DNA from: a virus
Reading direction: 5' to 3' (one strand)
IMG/VR virus record: IMGVR_UViG_3300027759_000369
Location: 1-26,561 of that record
DNA length: 26,561 bases
The notes below the pieces were generated by a model. The model ran no database searches and was not told the origin of the DNA. It saw nothing but the letters and a program-made list of their open reading frames with translations. The position numbers were made by a program, and so were the translations under genes. Below, in pieces: positions 1 to 7,860 of the stretch (positions within the stretch are counted from its first letter, which is position 1; each line of letters opens with the position of its first letter).

Positions 1-69
1 ATTTCTCACGCATCTCCGAAGTTGGGATGTTTTTGTAAAACAAAAAAGCAAATCAGATAAGATGGTTTT
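1..69. other. left edge, end of an upstream gene not assignable
   Basis: All three forward frames are open at the edge and close at different places: stops end at 60, 73 and 38. The frame ending at 73 would overlap the ATG at 70 as ATGA, a junction used repeatedly in this genome, so it is the most tempting tail of an upstream gene. The fragment is too short to identify. No convincing promoter or strong ribosome binding site is seen before 70. Confidence 0.3.
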
Positions 70-564
70 ATGAATGACTTGCGTATTGTGAAAGTTAAAA
101 TCAGTTCACTTCAATCTGATCCTGATAATGCACGCAAACATAGCGATAAGAACATTGATGCGATTGTTGGTTCTTTGAAAAGGTTTGGTCAAAGGAAACC
201 GATTGTGGTTACTGGTGTAAATATTGTCATTGCTGGTAACGGAACTTTGTTGGCTGCTAAGAAACTTGGTTGGTCTGAGATTGTTGTTGCTTACACTCCG
301 AGTGATTGGACCTTTGAACACGCTCGCGCTTATGCTTTGGCTGATAATAGAACTTCTGAATTAGGTGAGTGGGATAACGACAAACTTGCTATGCAACTGA
401 TTGAATTAGATTCTGTTGGTTGGGAATTGGATGATGTTGGGTTTGAGAAACTTGAACCGCCAGCAGGTGAGTTGAAAGACAAGAAATCCAACTGGGTTGA
501 TTGTGATGATTGTGGTCGAAAGGTTTTAAGTAAAGACAATGAGCAATCCACCGAAACCGATTGA
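70..564 (+). CDS. ParB-like N-terminal (ParB/sulfiredoxin fold) domain protein
   Basis: 164 aa. The N-terminal half reads as a ParB-type domain: an SLQSDPDNARKHSDKN opening, a helix followed by FGQRKPIVV, then IAGNGTLLAAKKLGW, which corresponds to the AGHGR-type box of the family, and the ALADNRTSE stretch common in phage versions. The usual arginine of the box is threonine here. The C-terminus carries a CDDC motif (residues about 144-147) that might bind metal. Such proteins often sit just before phage terminase genes, and the next gene here is the small terminase (26-nt overlap). A DNA-binding, nuclease or CTPase role in packaging or DNA modification is inferred; the fold call is fairly safe, the activity is not. 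Confidence 0.75.
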   Translation: MNDLRIVKVKISSLQSDPDNARKHSDKNIDAIVGSLKRFGQRKPIVVTGVNIVIAGNGTLLAAKKLGWSEIVVAYTPSDWTFEHARAYALADNRTSELGEWDNDKLAMQLIELDSVGWELDDVGFEKLEPPAGELKDKKSNWVDCDDCGRKVLSKDNEQSTETD

Positions 565-985
565 GTTAAAAAGAAAACTTGGTAATCCTGGTAAGCAGGC
601 TTTGCCTAATGAGAATGATGTGATTTTGATTCCTGCTGTTACTAATATTCCTGAGCCGTCTCGTCAATTGTTTGATGCTGGTTTGGAGTTGTGGAATCGG
701 ACTTGGAGAATGGGACAACTTTGGATTTCACCGAATACTGATATTGAACTTTTGTTGATGACTTGTGAAATGTTGGATGAGCGTGTGAGGTTGAGAACTT
801 TTGTTTGGAATACTCCTGATGCTTGGCGTGAACGTAAAGCGTTGAGAGAATTGGAAAAGAATATTACTAATAGTTTGTCTTTACTTGGTTTCACTCCGAC
901 TGATCGTTCACGTCTTGGTGTTGCTGAGGTTAAAGCGAAATCTAAGTTAGAGGAGTTGCGTGCCAAACGTGATAACAGAAACTAA
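539..985 (+). CDS. terS: terminase small subunit, P27 family
   Basis: 148 aa, a normal length for the family. Two signature stretches are visible: LKRKLGNPGKQAL near the N-terminus and LGFTPTDRSRLGV near the C-terminus, both characteristic of P27-like small terminases. The protein should recognise the packaging site on the phage DNA and hand it to the large subunit. It overlaps the preceding ParB-like gene by 26 nt and the large terminase gene by 26 nt, so translation is probably coupled. The ATG at 539 has only a weak purine-rich stretch upstream, which agrees with coupling. Confidence 0.88.
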   Translation: MSNPPKPIELKRKLGNPGKQALPNENDVILIPAVTNIPEPSRQLFDAGLELWNRTWRMGQLWISPNTDIELLLMTCEMLDERVRLRTFVWNTPDAWRERKALRELEKNITNSLSLLGFTPTDRSRLGVAEVKAKSKLEELRAKRDNRN

Positions 986-2486
986 AACTTGGCCGCCTCG
1001 TTGGCTTACTTCTGTTTCTGATTCTGAGTTATCTCAATCGCGTGGTTGGGAAGTTTCAGATTTTATTAACTCTATGTGTATACAAACTAAGGACACGGTT
1101 GCTGGTCGTTCTGGTCAGCAGATTGTTCTGCGTGATTGGCAATTAAAACTTTTAGATAATCTTTTTGCTGTTCGTGAGGATGGTCGTTTTAAGAACCGTA
1201 CTGCTTTGATTGGTATGCCTCGTAAAAACGGTAAGTCTGCTTTGTCATCTGGTATTGCTTTGTGGGGTTTGTTTATGGGTGAGCAGGGTGGGGAAATTTA
1301 TTCTTGTGCTGCTGATCGTGATCAGGCGCGAATTGTTTTTGGTGATGCTAAGAAAATGATTGAGGCTGAACCTGAGTTGTTGGCTCAAGCAAAGTTGTAT
1401 CGTGATGCGATTGAGATTCCGTCTACTGGTTCTATTTACCGTGTGCTTTCTTCTGAGGCTTACACAAAAGAGGGTTTGTCACCAACACTTGTAATTATGG
1501 ATGAGTTGCACGCTTTACCCAATCGTGAATTGTTTGACGTTATGACTCTTGGTATGGGTGCTAGGCGTGAACCAATGTTGATGGCTATTACTACTGCTGG
1601 TGTTAAAACTGATCAGACTGGTCAAGATTCAATTGCTTACAATTTGTACCAGTATGGACAAAAAGTTATTCGTGGCGAATATGATGATCCATCTTTTTTT
1701 ATGGCTTGGTGGGAAGCGTCTATTGAATCTGATCACCGTGATCCTGAGACGTGGAAAGTTGCTAATCCTGCTTATGGTGATTTGAACTCTGTTGAGGATT
1801 TTGAGTCTGCTGTTAAAAGAACTCCTGAAGCAGAGTTTAGAACTAAGAGAACTAATGCGTGGGTTTCATCTCAAACAGCGTGGTTGCCTAATGGTGTTTG
1901 GGAATCAAGAATTGTCAAGAAAGAAATTGATAATGATGTTCCAATAGTTCTTGGTTTTGACGGTTCTTTTTCTGGTGATGCTTCTGTAATTATGGGAGTG
2001 ACTATTGAAGATGAGCCACACGTTTTTATGGTTCAGGCTTGGGAGAAGCAAACGACTGATACAGACGATTGGCGGGTAGATTCTTTAGAAGTGGAAGATA
2101 CAATTATTCAATTTTGTAAAAACCATAATGTTAAAGAAATTGCTTGTGATCCTTTTCGTTGGCAACGAACTATGCAAGTTTTACAAGATTCTGGTTTACC
2201 CATTGTTGAGTGGCCATCAACTTCTGCTTCAAGAATGATTCCTGCTTGTGCCAAGTTTTATGATGCTGTTGTTTCAGAAAAACTGACTCAGGATGGCAAT
2301 GCTTTGTTGGCTCGTCATATATCTAACGCCGTTGTTAAAGTTGATAGACTTGGACCAAGGATTGTTAAGGAACACCGCGGCTCGCCTAGAAAGATAGATG
2401 CCGCAGTTGCTAGTATCATTGCATTTGATAGGGCAACAGTTTCTCGAAACGAACCTGAGCCTTTGATTCCACAGTTTTTTGTATAA
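960..2486 (+). CDS. terL: terminase large subunit (packaging ATPase and nuclease)
   Basis: 508 aa, GTG start preceded by GAGGAG at 950-955. ATPase domain: Walker A GMPRKNGKS (residues 85-93), Walker B LVIMDE (D181, E182) and the TTAG coupling motif (211-214). Nuclease domain with RNase H/RuvC-like fold: acidic residues D334 in FDGSFSGD, D397 in ACDPFRW and D480 in RKIDAAVA. The enzyme drives DNA into the procapsid and cuts the concatemer. The protein looks complete and all key residues are present. It belongs to the Terminase_1-type group common in siphophages of actinobacteria; the packaging strategy (cos or headful) cannot be decided from this window. Confidence 0.96.
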   Translation: MPNVITETKTWPPRWLTSVSDSELSQSRGWEVSDFINSMCIQTKDTVAGRSGQQIVLRDWQLKLLDNLFAVREDGRFKNRTALIGMPRKNGKSALSSGIALWGLFMGEQGGEIYSCAADRDQARIVFGDAKKMIEAEPELLAQAKLYRDAIEIPSTGSIYRVLSSEAYTKEGLSPTLVIMDELHALPNRELFDVMTLGMGARREPMLMAITTAGVKTDQTGQDSIAYNLYQYGQKVIRGEYDDPSFFMAWWEASIESDHRDPETWKVANPAYGDLNSVEDFESAVKRTPEAEFRTKRTNAWVSSQTAWLPNGVWESRIVKKEIDNDVPIVLGFDGSFSGDASVIMGVTIEDEPHVFMVQAWEKQTTDTDDWRVDSLEVEDTIIQFCKNHNVKEIACDPFRWQRTMQVLQDSGLPIVEWPSTSASRMIPACAKFYDAVVSEKLTQDGNALLARHISNAVVKVDRLGPRIVKEHRGSPRKIDAAVASIIAFDRATVSRNEPEPLIPQFFV

Positions 2487-2494
2487 GGAGTATT

Positions 2495-2632
2495 TTGCTT
2501 CCATCCATTATTCAAGCAATCGGTTTAGTAACAATTTCAATCGGATTAGGTTTAGTTTTCATTCCAGCAGGCGTAACCGCTTTGGGTATCTCTTTGCTGC
2601 TAGTTGGCATATCTCTTGAAAGAAGTAAGTAA
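2495..2632 (+). CDS. small hydrophobic membrane protein between terminase and portal
   Basis: 45 aa. TTG start at 2495 with a strong AAGGAG at 2485-2490; the TAA stop overlaps the portal ATG as TAATG. Almost the whole chain is hydrophobic, with two possible membrane segments (residues about 5-22 and 25-41) split by FIPAG, and a charged ERSK end. Small membrane proteins with a central PAG turn at this position occur in other actinobacterial phages, as I recall; no function is known to me. The good ribosome binding site, coding frame and tight junctions support it as a real gene. Confidence 0.7.
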   Translation: MLPSIIQAIGLVTISIGLGLVFIPAGVTALGISLLLVGISLERSK

Positions 2633-4161
2633 TGTTAAATAATTTATTTGGTTTCGATAAGAGAGCAATCTCTTTCCAATCCATTTGGGGTTCTGGAGAT
2701 TCTTACGCTTTCACAACTGACTCTGGTGCTGTGGTTGATGAAAATACGTCAATGAAGATTACACCGTTTTATGCTTGTGTGCTTTTAATTTCTGACACCA
2801 TTTCTACTTTGCCTGTTGATGCTTTCATTCGTAGAGACGGCAACCGTGTTCCTTACAGACCAAGACCAGCCTGGGTACAAAAACCTGATGTTGATTTAAT
2901 GAGAACAGAACATTATCAACAAGTTCTTGTTTCTTTACTTCTTGATGGCAACGCCTTTATCCGTATCTATCGTGATAACCGTGGGGATGTTGCAAATTTA
3001 GTTTGTCTTGATCCACAGCGTGTAATGGTTCAAAGAAACTCTGTCACTCGTGAAATGGAATACGTCATTGACGGTTCTGAATCAAGCGTGGTATCAGCAA
3101 AAGAAATGTTGCATATTACTGAGATTCGTAAACCTGGTGCTTTAAGAGGTTTATCAAGAGTTAATGAATTAAAAGAAAACCTTGGACTTGCTTCATCTAT
3201 GCAATCTTTCGCTGCACGTTTCTTTGGTCAAGGTGCAACAACTTCAGGTGTTATCGAATACCCAGGTAACTTAACAACTGAACAAGCCAAGTCTTTGCAA
3301 AACAGTTTTGATTCAACACATAGAGGTTTTAGAAAAGCACACAAAACAGGAATTTTATCTGGTGGTGCAAAGTTTACTAAAACTGGTGTGAATCCTGACG
3401 AAGCACAAATGTTGGAATCACAAAAGTTCCAAGTTGAATCTATTGCTCGCTTGTTCCGTGTTCCACCTCATATGATCGGTGTAACAACTCCTGGCGCACA
3501 ATCTTACGCTTCGATTGAACAAAATAATATCAACTTTGTTGTTCACACTCTTAGACCATATATTGAAAAACTTGAAGAAGCCTATTCAACTTTACTTCCA
3601 GCAGAAGCGTTCTTAAAGTTTAACGTTGATGGTTTACTTCGTGGAGATTTCACAACAAGAATTTCTGGTTACTCAATTGGTTTACAAGCAGGTTTTTATT
3701 CTGTGAATGATGTTAGACGTTTTGAGGACTTACGACCTGTTGATGCAGGTGATCAATTCCGTGTGCCTTTGGCAAATATCAACTTAGTTGAGGCTGGCGT
3801 TGTTGAACAAGATAAACGTGTATCTATGGCAACCAGACTTGTGCAAACAGGTTTTGATCCATCAAGTGTTCTTTCTGCTCTAGGACTCCCAGCAATCGCA
3901 CACACAGGAGTTCCATCAACACAATTACAACAAGTTGCACAAATTGATCCACAAGATCCAACTGCTGTTTATGATGTAACTCGTTCAAGTGAAATCAATG
4001 TGCAAATACCTGAAACAGTTGTAAATGTTCCACCAGCAATTATCAATGTTCAACCACCAACAGTAAATATCAACACACCTGATCCTAAGCCTTTGATCAG
4101 AACTGTTGAACGTGATGAGAACAATCACATTGTTAGAATTATAGAAACAAGTGGAGAGTAA
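2632..4161 (+). CDS. portal protein, HK97 family
   Basis: 509 aa. Forms the dodecameric ring at the capsid vertex through which DNA passes and to which the tail connector binds. Visible family features: SMKITPFYACVLLISDTIS near the N-terminus, LLLDGNAFIRI, the RGLSRV stretch, and FRVPPHMIGVTTPGAQSYAS, a signature of phage_portal (PF04860) members. The C-terminal ~70 residues are a Pro/Asn/Val-rich extension (repeats of NVPPAIINVQPPTVNI type) ending in a charged segment with RTVERDENNHIV; similar tails occur on other phage portals and may face the capsid lumen or the connector. It follows the terminase, as usual for this group. Confidence 0.94.
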   Translation: MLNNLFGFDKRAISFQSIWGSGDSYAFTTDSGAVVDENTSMKITPFYACVLLISDTISTLPVDAFIRRDGNRVPYRPRPAWVQKPDVDLMRTEHYQQVLVSLLLDGNAFIRIYRDNRGDVANLVCLDPQRVMVQRNSVTREMEYVIDGSESSVVSAKEMLHITEIRKPGALRGLSRVNELKENLGLASSMQSFAARFFGQGATTSGVIEYPGNLTTEQAKSLQNSFDSTHRGFRKAHKTGILSGGAKFTKTGVNPDEAQMLESQKFQVESIARLFRVPPHMIGVTTPGAQSYASIEQNNINFVVHTLRPYIEKLEEAYSTLLPAEAFLKFNVDGLLRGDFTTRISGYSIGLQAGFYSVNDVRRFEDLRPVDAGDQFRVPLANINLVEAGVVEQDKRVSMATRLVQTGFDPSSVLSALGLPAIAHTGVPSTQLQQVAQIDPQDPTAVYDVTRSSEINVQIPETVVNVPPAIINVQPPTVNINTPDPKPLIRTVERDENNHIVRIIETSGE

Positions 4162-4545
4162 ATGGCAACAGGTTTAAGCGCATATTTGGCTAATAGTTTT
4201 TTGAACGCATTAGGTAACGCAACAGCATATTCTGTTGCAACACCATATATTAAGTTACACGTTGGCGATCCTGGTGTTAATGGCACAACTAATCCCGCTG
4301 TTGAAACAACACGCAAATCTGTTTCTTTTGCTGCTGCTAATGCTGGCGCTATTGCTTCAGATGCTGACATTACTTGGACTAACATTGCTGGCTCAGAGGA
4401 TGCAACACATTTTACTGCTTGGGATAATTTGACTGCTGGAAATTTTTTGTTTTCAGGAACAATTACTGGCAATCCTTATACTGCTGGCGATACTTACACT
4501 ATTGCTTCAGGTTCTTTAACTGCTTCACTAACAGTCGCAAGTTAG
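4162..4545 (+). CDS. putative virion protein, phage tail-fibre-like/accessory head family
   Basis: 127 aa, starts directly after the portal stop. The chain has the pattern AYLANSFLNALG, then IKLHVGDPGVNGTTNPA, then alternating Thr/Ala/Ser strands, seen in a widespread phage family whose members begin with a helix, give a LHxxDPG motif and end in beta-rich sequence. Those proteins are usually annotated as tail-fibre-like or as hypothetical virion proteins. Its place between portal and capsid protease suggests an accessory head protein rather than a tail tip component. No catalytic motif is visible. Confidence 0.6.
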   Translation: MATGLSAYLANSFLNALGNATAYSVATPYIKLHVGDPGVNGTTNPAVETTRKSVSFAAANAGAIASDADITWTNIAGSEDATHFTAWDNLTAGNFLFSGTITGNPYTAGDTYTIASGSLTASLTVAS

Positions 4546-4549
4546 TTAA

Positions 4550-5356
4550 ATGTCAGTCAAGCGTTTTATTCTTGACTCTGGGCTTTTAGACCAAGACAGA
4601 ATAATTGGTACAGGCACAGTTGTTCTTGATACTCGTGCTGTTCTTGATTCAAATATTATTGCTGGAAATGGCTATGATGTTTCTTTGGGTTACAACAGCA
4701 ACATAAATCTTTATGACGGCTCAAATCTTGTTTACGATTTTGCAGATGCACCTTTGGGTGGAATGTCTGCCACAGTTCAATCAATACCAACAGTAAAAGT
4801 TATTGTCACAGCAGAATTAGGTGCTATCAGTTCGATAGCGCAAACAGGCGTAGCACATTCAGTCCAAGGTGCTGCGAATTTTGGTTTGCTTACCGCTAAC
4901 GCAAATACTTTGCCAACAATCCTGCCTATATTAAATGCAACATTAGATGGTTTGAGTTCATCAGCCACAGCGGTTGTTGAAAAAGTGGCTCAAGCGCAAT
5001 CTTTACTTGGATCACTAAATTCAACAATTAGTGCAATACCTGAAGTTGAAGTAGTAGCAGTTTCAGAAATGGGTTCTTTAGTTGCCAACGCTGATGCCGT
5101 TATTCCTAATCCACCTGAACCAGAGCAGCATTATGGTTCAAGATATGGCTACTACCAGGTTCAAAATAAAAAGAAACCTGAACCAGTTGAAATTAAACCA
5201 ACAATTATTAACTATGACTTTGAGCCTCTTGAGCCTTTAATTAAAACAATTTTTGCAAGCAGTCAAAGCAACCTTTTTGGTTTAAGCAGTATGGCGCAAA
5301 GTCGGATAGACTTTTCTTCAGAGCAAGATGACCTTGACTTGCTTATGATTCTTTAG
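4550..5356 (+). CDS. repeat-containing putative virion protein, unrecognised
   Basis: 268 aa; I do not recognise the family with confidence. The N-terminus has a duplicated segment of type LDxxxLDxxxIIxGxG (residues 8-22 and 27-42). Residues 69-194 form six degenerate repeats with an exact 21-residue period, each opening with a hydrophobic residue, then usually Gly and a second hydrophobic residue. A Pro-rich linker (about 185-215) leads to an acidic C-terminus ending DDLDLLMIL. The repeats are Ala/Ser/Thr/Val-rich and look like beta or fibrous structure. Position among head genes suggests a head accessory protein or fibre. No signal peptide or catalytic motif. Confidence 0.7.
   Translation: MSVKRFILDSGLLDQDRIIGTGTVVLDTRAVLDSNIIAGNGYDVSLGYNSNINLYDGSNLVYDFADAPLGGMSATVQSIPTVKVIVTAELGAISSIAQTGVAHSVQGAANFGLLTANANTLPTILPILNATLDGLSSSATAVVEKVAQAQSLLGSLNSTISAIPEVEVVAVSEMGSLVANADAVIPNPPEPEQHYGSRYGYYQVQNKKKPEPVEIKPTIINYDFEPLEPLIKTIFASSQSNLFGLSSMAQSRIDFSSEQDDLDLLMIL
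4754..5131 (+). repeat. six tandem degenerate 63-bp/21-aa coding repeats
   Basis: The repeat units begin at residues 69, 90, 111, 132, 153 and 174 of the protein encoded at 4550-5356. Their opening motifs are LGGMSA, LGAISS, FGLLTA, LDGLSS, LGSLNS and MGSLVA. The spacing is exactly 21 residues each time. The repeat is conserved as protein pattern, not as DNA, so it is old and held by selection on structure. Confidence 0.8.
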
Positions 5357-5365
5357 GATGGGTTA

Positions 5366-5629
5366 ATGCCTTTATCAACTTCTCAAGTTACTGTCACAAC
5401 TTCCCCAACTTTGTTGGTCGCTGGTGAGACTAACCCAATTTTGGTTCATTTACATTTACACGACAACACAGACAATGTTTACATAGGTAACTCAACTGTG
5501 ACAACCTCAACAGGTTTAAGACTAATTAAGCAAGACTCTTTTGAAATCAATTTAGCGCCAGGAAATGCTTTGTATGGAATCATCACAACTTCCACAGCAA
5601 CAGTTTCCATTATGAAGCAGGTTTTGTAA
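5366..5629 (+). CDS. small beta-rich putative virion protein
   Basis: 87 aa. Thr/Val-rich alternating sequence with VYIGNSTVTTSTGLRL and NLAPGNALYGI, a pattern seen in small phage proteins of about 90-110 residues that lie in head or tail gene clusters and are usually annotated as hypothetical or as head accessory proteins. A beta-sandwich fold is likely from the strand pattern. Its TAA overlaps the ATG of the capsid protease gene (TAATG), so it is expressed with the head genes. A decoration or portal-associated role is possible but not shown. Confidence 0.6.
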   Translation: MPLSTSQVTVTTSPTLLVAGETNPILVHLHLHDNTDNVYIGNSTVTTSTGLRLIKQDSFEINLAPGNALYGIITTSTATVSIMKQVL

Positions 5630-7569
5630 TGCCATATTTTATTACTGACTCATCACCTGACTGTTCTGGTTGGGCAACTATTAAAGAAGATGGCGAAGTT
5701 GTTGGTTGCCATCAAAACAAACAAGATGCTATTGATCAGATGGTTGCTATTTCTTTATCTGAAGAATTAGAACCTGGTGGCGAAAGAGCAGAACCAGACG
5801 GTTTAATCGTAAATGATTTTGTTTCTTGGAATACTTCTGGCGGTAGAGCAAGAGGGCAAATTGAAAGAATTGTTCGAGATGGTTCAATAAATGTTCCAAA
5901 TTCTTCCTTTACGATAACTGGCACTCCTGACGATCCTGCTGCTTTAATTGTTGTATTTAGAGAAACCTCAGATGGTTACGAAAGCACAAATGTTAAAGTT
6001 GCACATAAATTTTCAACTTTGACAAAGATAAATGATTTGAGAAGTATCCGTTTGGATTCAGGACCACAAGCGGTAATTGTTGATATTGATGGAACTCTTA
6101 TTGGTTCTGGTGGGAGAAATGAAAAGGTTTACAACTTTCTTGACGATATGACTGACACAGAAATTTTTATTGTCACAGGTCGTAACGTGGATGACCGTGA
6201 ATCAACAATCAAACAATTAGATGATTTAAGTATTGACTATGACAGACTATTTATGAATCCTGGCTCAACTGCTGATACAGCAGATTTTAAGAGAGTCACA
6301 GCAGAAAATTTGTTGAAAGAATACAATGTGATTCTTGCAATTGATAACAATCCGACAATGAGAAAAGTTTATAGGGATTTAGGTATCACCGCTTTGGATG
6401 TTCCTGATGTGCCAGATGTTCCTAGTGATGAAAATGATCCTGATGAAGAACGTGCAGTTAATTTAGAAGCACCAGCATATATGCGTGCTGCTGCTCGCAG
6501 AGGTTTAGAACTAAACAGCCAAGGTTTTGGTGGTAATGGTTTAACAGATAAAACTAAACAAGAAGCCCGCGATATGGCTGAGGGTCGTGTCTCTGAAGAT
6601 AAGTGGCGCAGGATTGCTCCTTGGATTGCTCGACACCTTGTTGATTTAGATGCACCAAGTAATTCTGATTCAAGTGATTCAGGTTTCCCTGGTGCGGGAC
6701 TTGTCGCACATTTACTTTGGGGAAGCGGACCAAGTAAGCGTGCTGCTGAAAGAACACAGAGTTATGCCCAAAGCATTGTTGATCAGTTAGATGCTGAACA
6801 AAATATGCAACGTTGGGCAACAATCAATGTAAAATCAAATAAGAGCGAAAAGGAAAATACTGTGAACAAAGTTGAACGCCGCATTAAAACAGATGTTGAT
6901 TTTGAATTAAGAGTTACTACAACCGAATCTGATGGTATGAGATTTACTGGTTATGCCGCTGTATTCAATAGTGATTCTGAACCATTACCATTCATTGAAA
7001 GAATTATGCCTGGTGCTTTTCAACGTTCACTCAAGGCAAGAAATGAAGTTAAACTTTTTAAGAATCACAATATGGATGAAGTGTTGGCTTCTACTCGTTC
7101 AAAAACTTTAAGACTTTCTGAAGATTCAAAAGGTTTATTGGCTGAAGCAACTTTGCCTGACACAACTGCTGGTCGTGATTTGGCTGTGCTTATGAAACGT
7201 GGAGATGTTCACGCAATGTCTTTTGGTTTCTCTGTTCCAGCAAGAGGCGATTCTTGGTCTGATGATGGTATGACTAGACAATTGAAAGAGATTCGTTTAC
7301 ACGAAGTTTCTATTGTTACTGGTTTTCCAGCATACGAAGCAACTACTGCTTCTGTTAGATCGTTAGATATTTTGGCTTCTAGAACAAATGTTGATGCTGA
7401 TGCTTTGGCTGATGCGTTGAACAAGTTGGAATCTGGAGATAAGTTGCCTAATGTTCAAGCGGACTTGTTACAAGAAGTGGTTACTAAGTTAAGAGAAAAC
7501 ACTCCATCTGCTGATGAGTTGCTGGAACTTAAACGTAAACAACTTGACCTACTATTCAAGGCGGTATAA
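5629..7569 (+). CDS. multidomain capsid maturation protease (TUDOR-like, HAD phosphatase, HK97 prohead protease)
   Basis: 646 aa, about three times a plain prohead protease. Domains: residues 1-53, a CSGWATIKEDGE/QDAIDQMVAIS module known from phage head proteins; 57-133, a TUDOR-like segment (VNDFVSWNTSGGRARG, then GTPDDPAALIVV and AHKFSTLTK) resembling the HVA1 family; 148-256, a HAD domain with DIDGT (D152, D154), VTGR (T183) and AIDNNPTMRK (D239), closest in look to polynucleotide 3'-phosphatases; 262-266, a DVP-type repeat linker; 280-370, YMRAAARRGLELNSQG and VAHLLWG module; 415-580, HK97-type protease with H480 (KNHNMD), S531 (HAMSFGF) and E559 (LHEVSIV). The protease should cleave the capsid delta domain. 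The N-terminal part could be released by self-cleavage. An ATG/GTG start inside for a short protease form is possible but no strong site was seen. Confidence 0.88.
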   Translation: MPYFITDSSPDCSGWATIKEDGEVVGCHQNKQDAIDQMVAISLSEELEPGGERAEPDGLIVNDFVSWNTSGGRARGQIERIVRDGSINVPNSSFTITGTPDDPAALIVVFRETSDGYESTNVKVAHKFSTLTKINDLRSIRLDSGPQAVIVDIDGTLIGSGGRNEKVYNFLDDMTDTEIFIVTGRNVDDRESTIKQLDDLSIDYDRLFMNPGSTADTADFKRVTAENLLKEYNVILAIDNNPTMRKVYRDLGITALDVPDVPDVPSDENDPDEERAVNLEAPAYMRAAARRGLELNSQGFGGNGLTDKTKQEARDMAEGRVSEDKWRRIAPWIARHLVDLDAPSNSDSSDSGFPGAGLVAHLLWGSGPSKRAAERTQSYAQSIVDQLDAEQNMQRWATINVKSNKSEKENTVNKVERRIKTDVDFELRVTTTESDGMRFTGYAAVFNSDSEPLPFIERIMPGAFQRSLKARNEVKLFKNHNMDEVLASTRSKTLRLSEDSKGLLAEATLPDTTAGRDLAVLMKRGDVHAMSFGFSVPARGDSWSDDGMTRQLKEIRLHEVSIVTGFPAYEATTASVRSLDILASRTNVDADALADALNKLESGDKLPNVQADLLQEVVTKLRENTPSADELLELKRKQLDLLFKAV

Positions 7570-7571
7570 CA

Positions 7572-7754
7572 ATGGACAAACAACAAATTAAAGAAGCAAT
7601 CTTAAAGGCTGCTGGCAATCCTGAGTCAGGCGTAATTGCTGAGTTTGCTGATGCTATGGCTGAGGCTGTTGCAAATCTTGACAAACCTATTGAAACTAAA
7701 AAGTTTAATCCTATTGCAGAAACAAGAATTACAGAAATTTCTGAGACACGTTAA
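7572..7754 (+). CDS. small head-cluster protein of unknown function
   Basis: 60 aa, hydrophilic, acidic N-terminal helix (QQIKEAILKAAGNPESGVIAE) and a C-terminus ending in TRITEISETR. It lies two bases after the protease stop and ends about 100 bases before the capsid gene. Small proteins with a similar ETR-rich end occur between protease and capsid genes in related phages. It is too short to be a normal scaffold, and the capsid protein carries its own delta domain. Function unknown. Confidence 0.6.
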   Translation: MDKQQIKEAILKAAGNPESGVIAEFADAMAEAVANLDKPIETKKFNPIAETRITEISETR

Positions 7755-7769
7755 ATCTTTGTTAGACTG

Positions 7770-7797
7770 ATGGTGGTTGCGTGGATGCCACCACCAT
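7770..7797 (+). promoter_or_regulatory. stem-loop upstream of the capsid gene
   Basis: Perfect 8-bp stem ATGGTGGT/ACCACCAT with a 12-nt loop, in the 106-base gap before the capsid gene. It is not followed by a run of T, so it is not a standard intrinsic terminator. A weak 4-bp stem (CGAG/CTCG, 7807-7819) follows. The capsid gene has a strong AAGGAG at 7848-7853. It could slow RNA decay, mark a processing site or be a leaky terminator. Confidence 0.45.
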
Positions 7798-7860
7798 ATT
7801 TACTGTCGAGTGAGCCTCGCAGACGCATAAACACAAATCAATTCTATAAGGAGATTCAGA

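Noticed and set aside
33-63. Promoter-like TTGTAA and TAAGAT before the ParB-like gene
   Set aside because: Spacing of 19 and poor match in AT-rich DNA; equally good matches arise by chance.
4125-4472. 115-aa - strand open frame across the portal end
   Set aside because: It crosses two tightly joined + strand genes and has no ribosome binding site.
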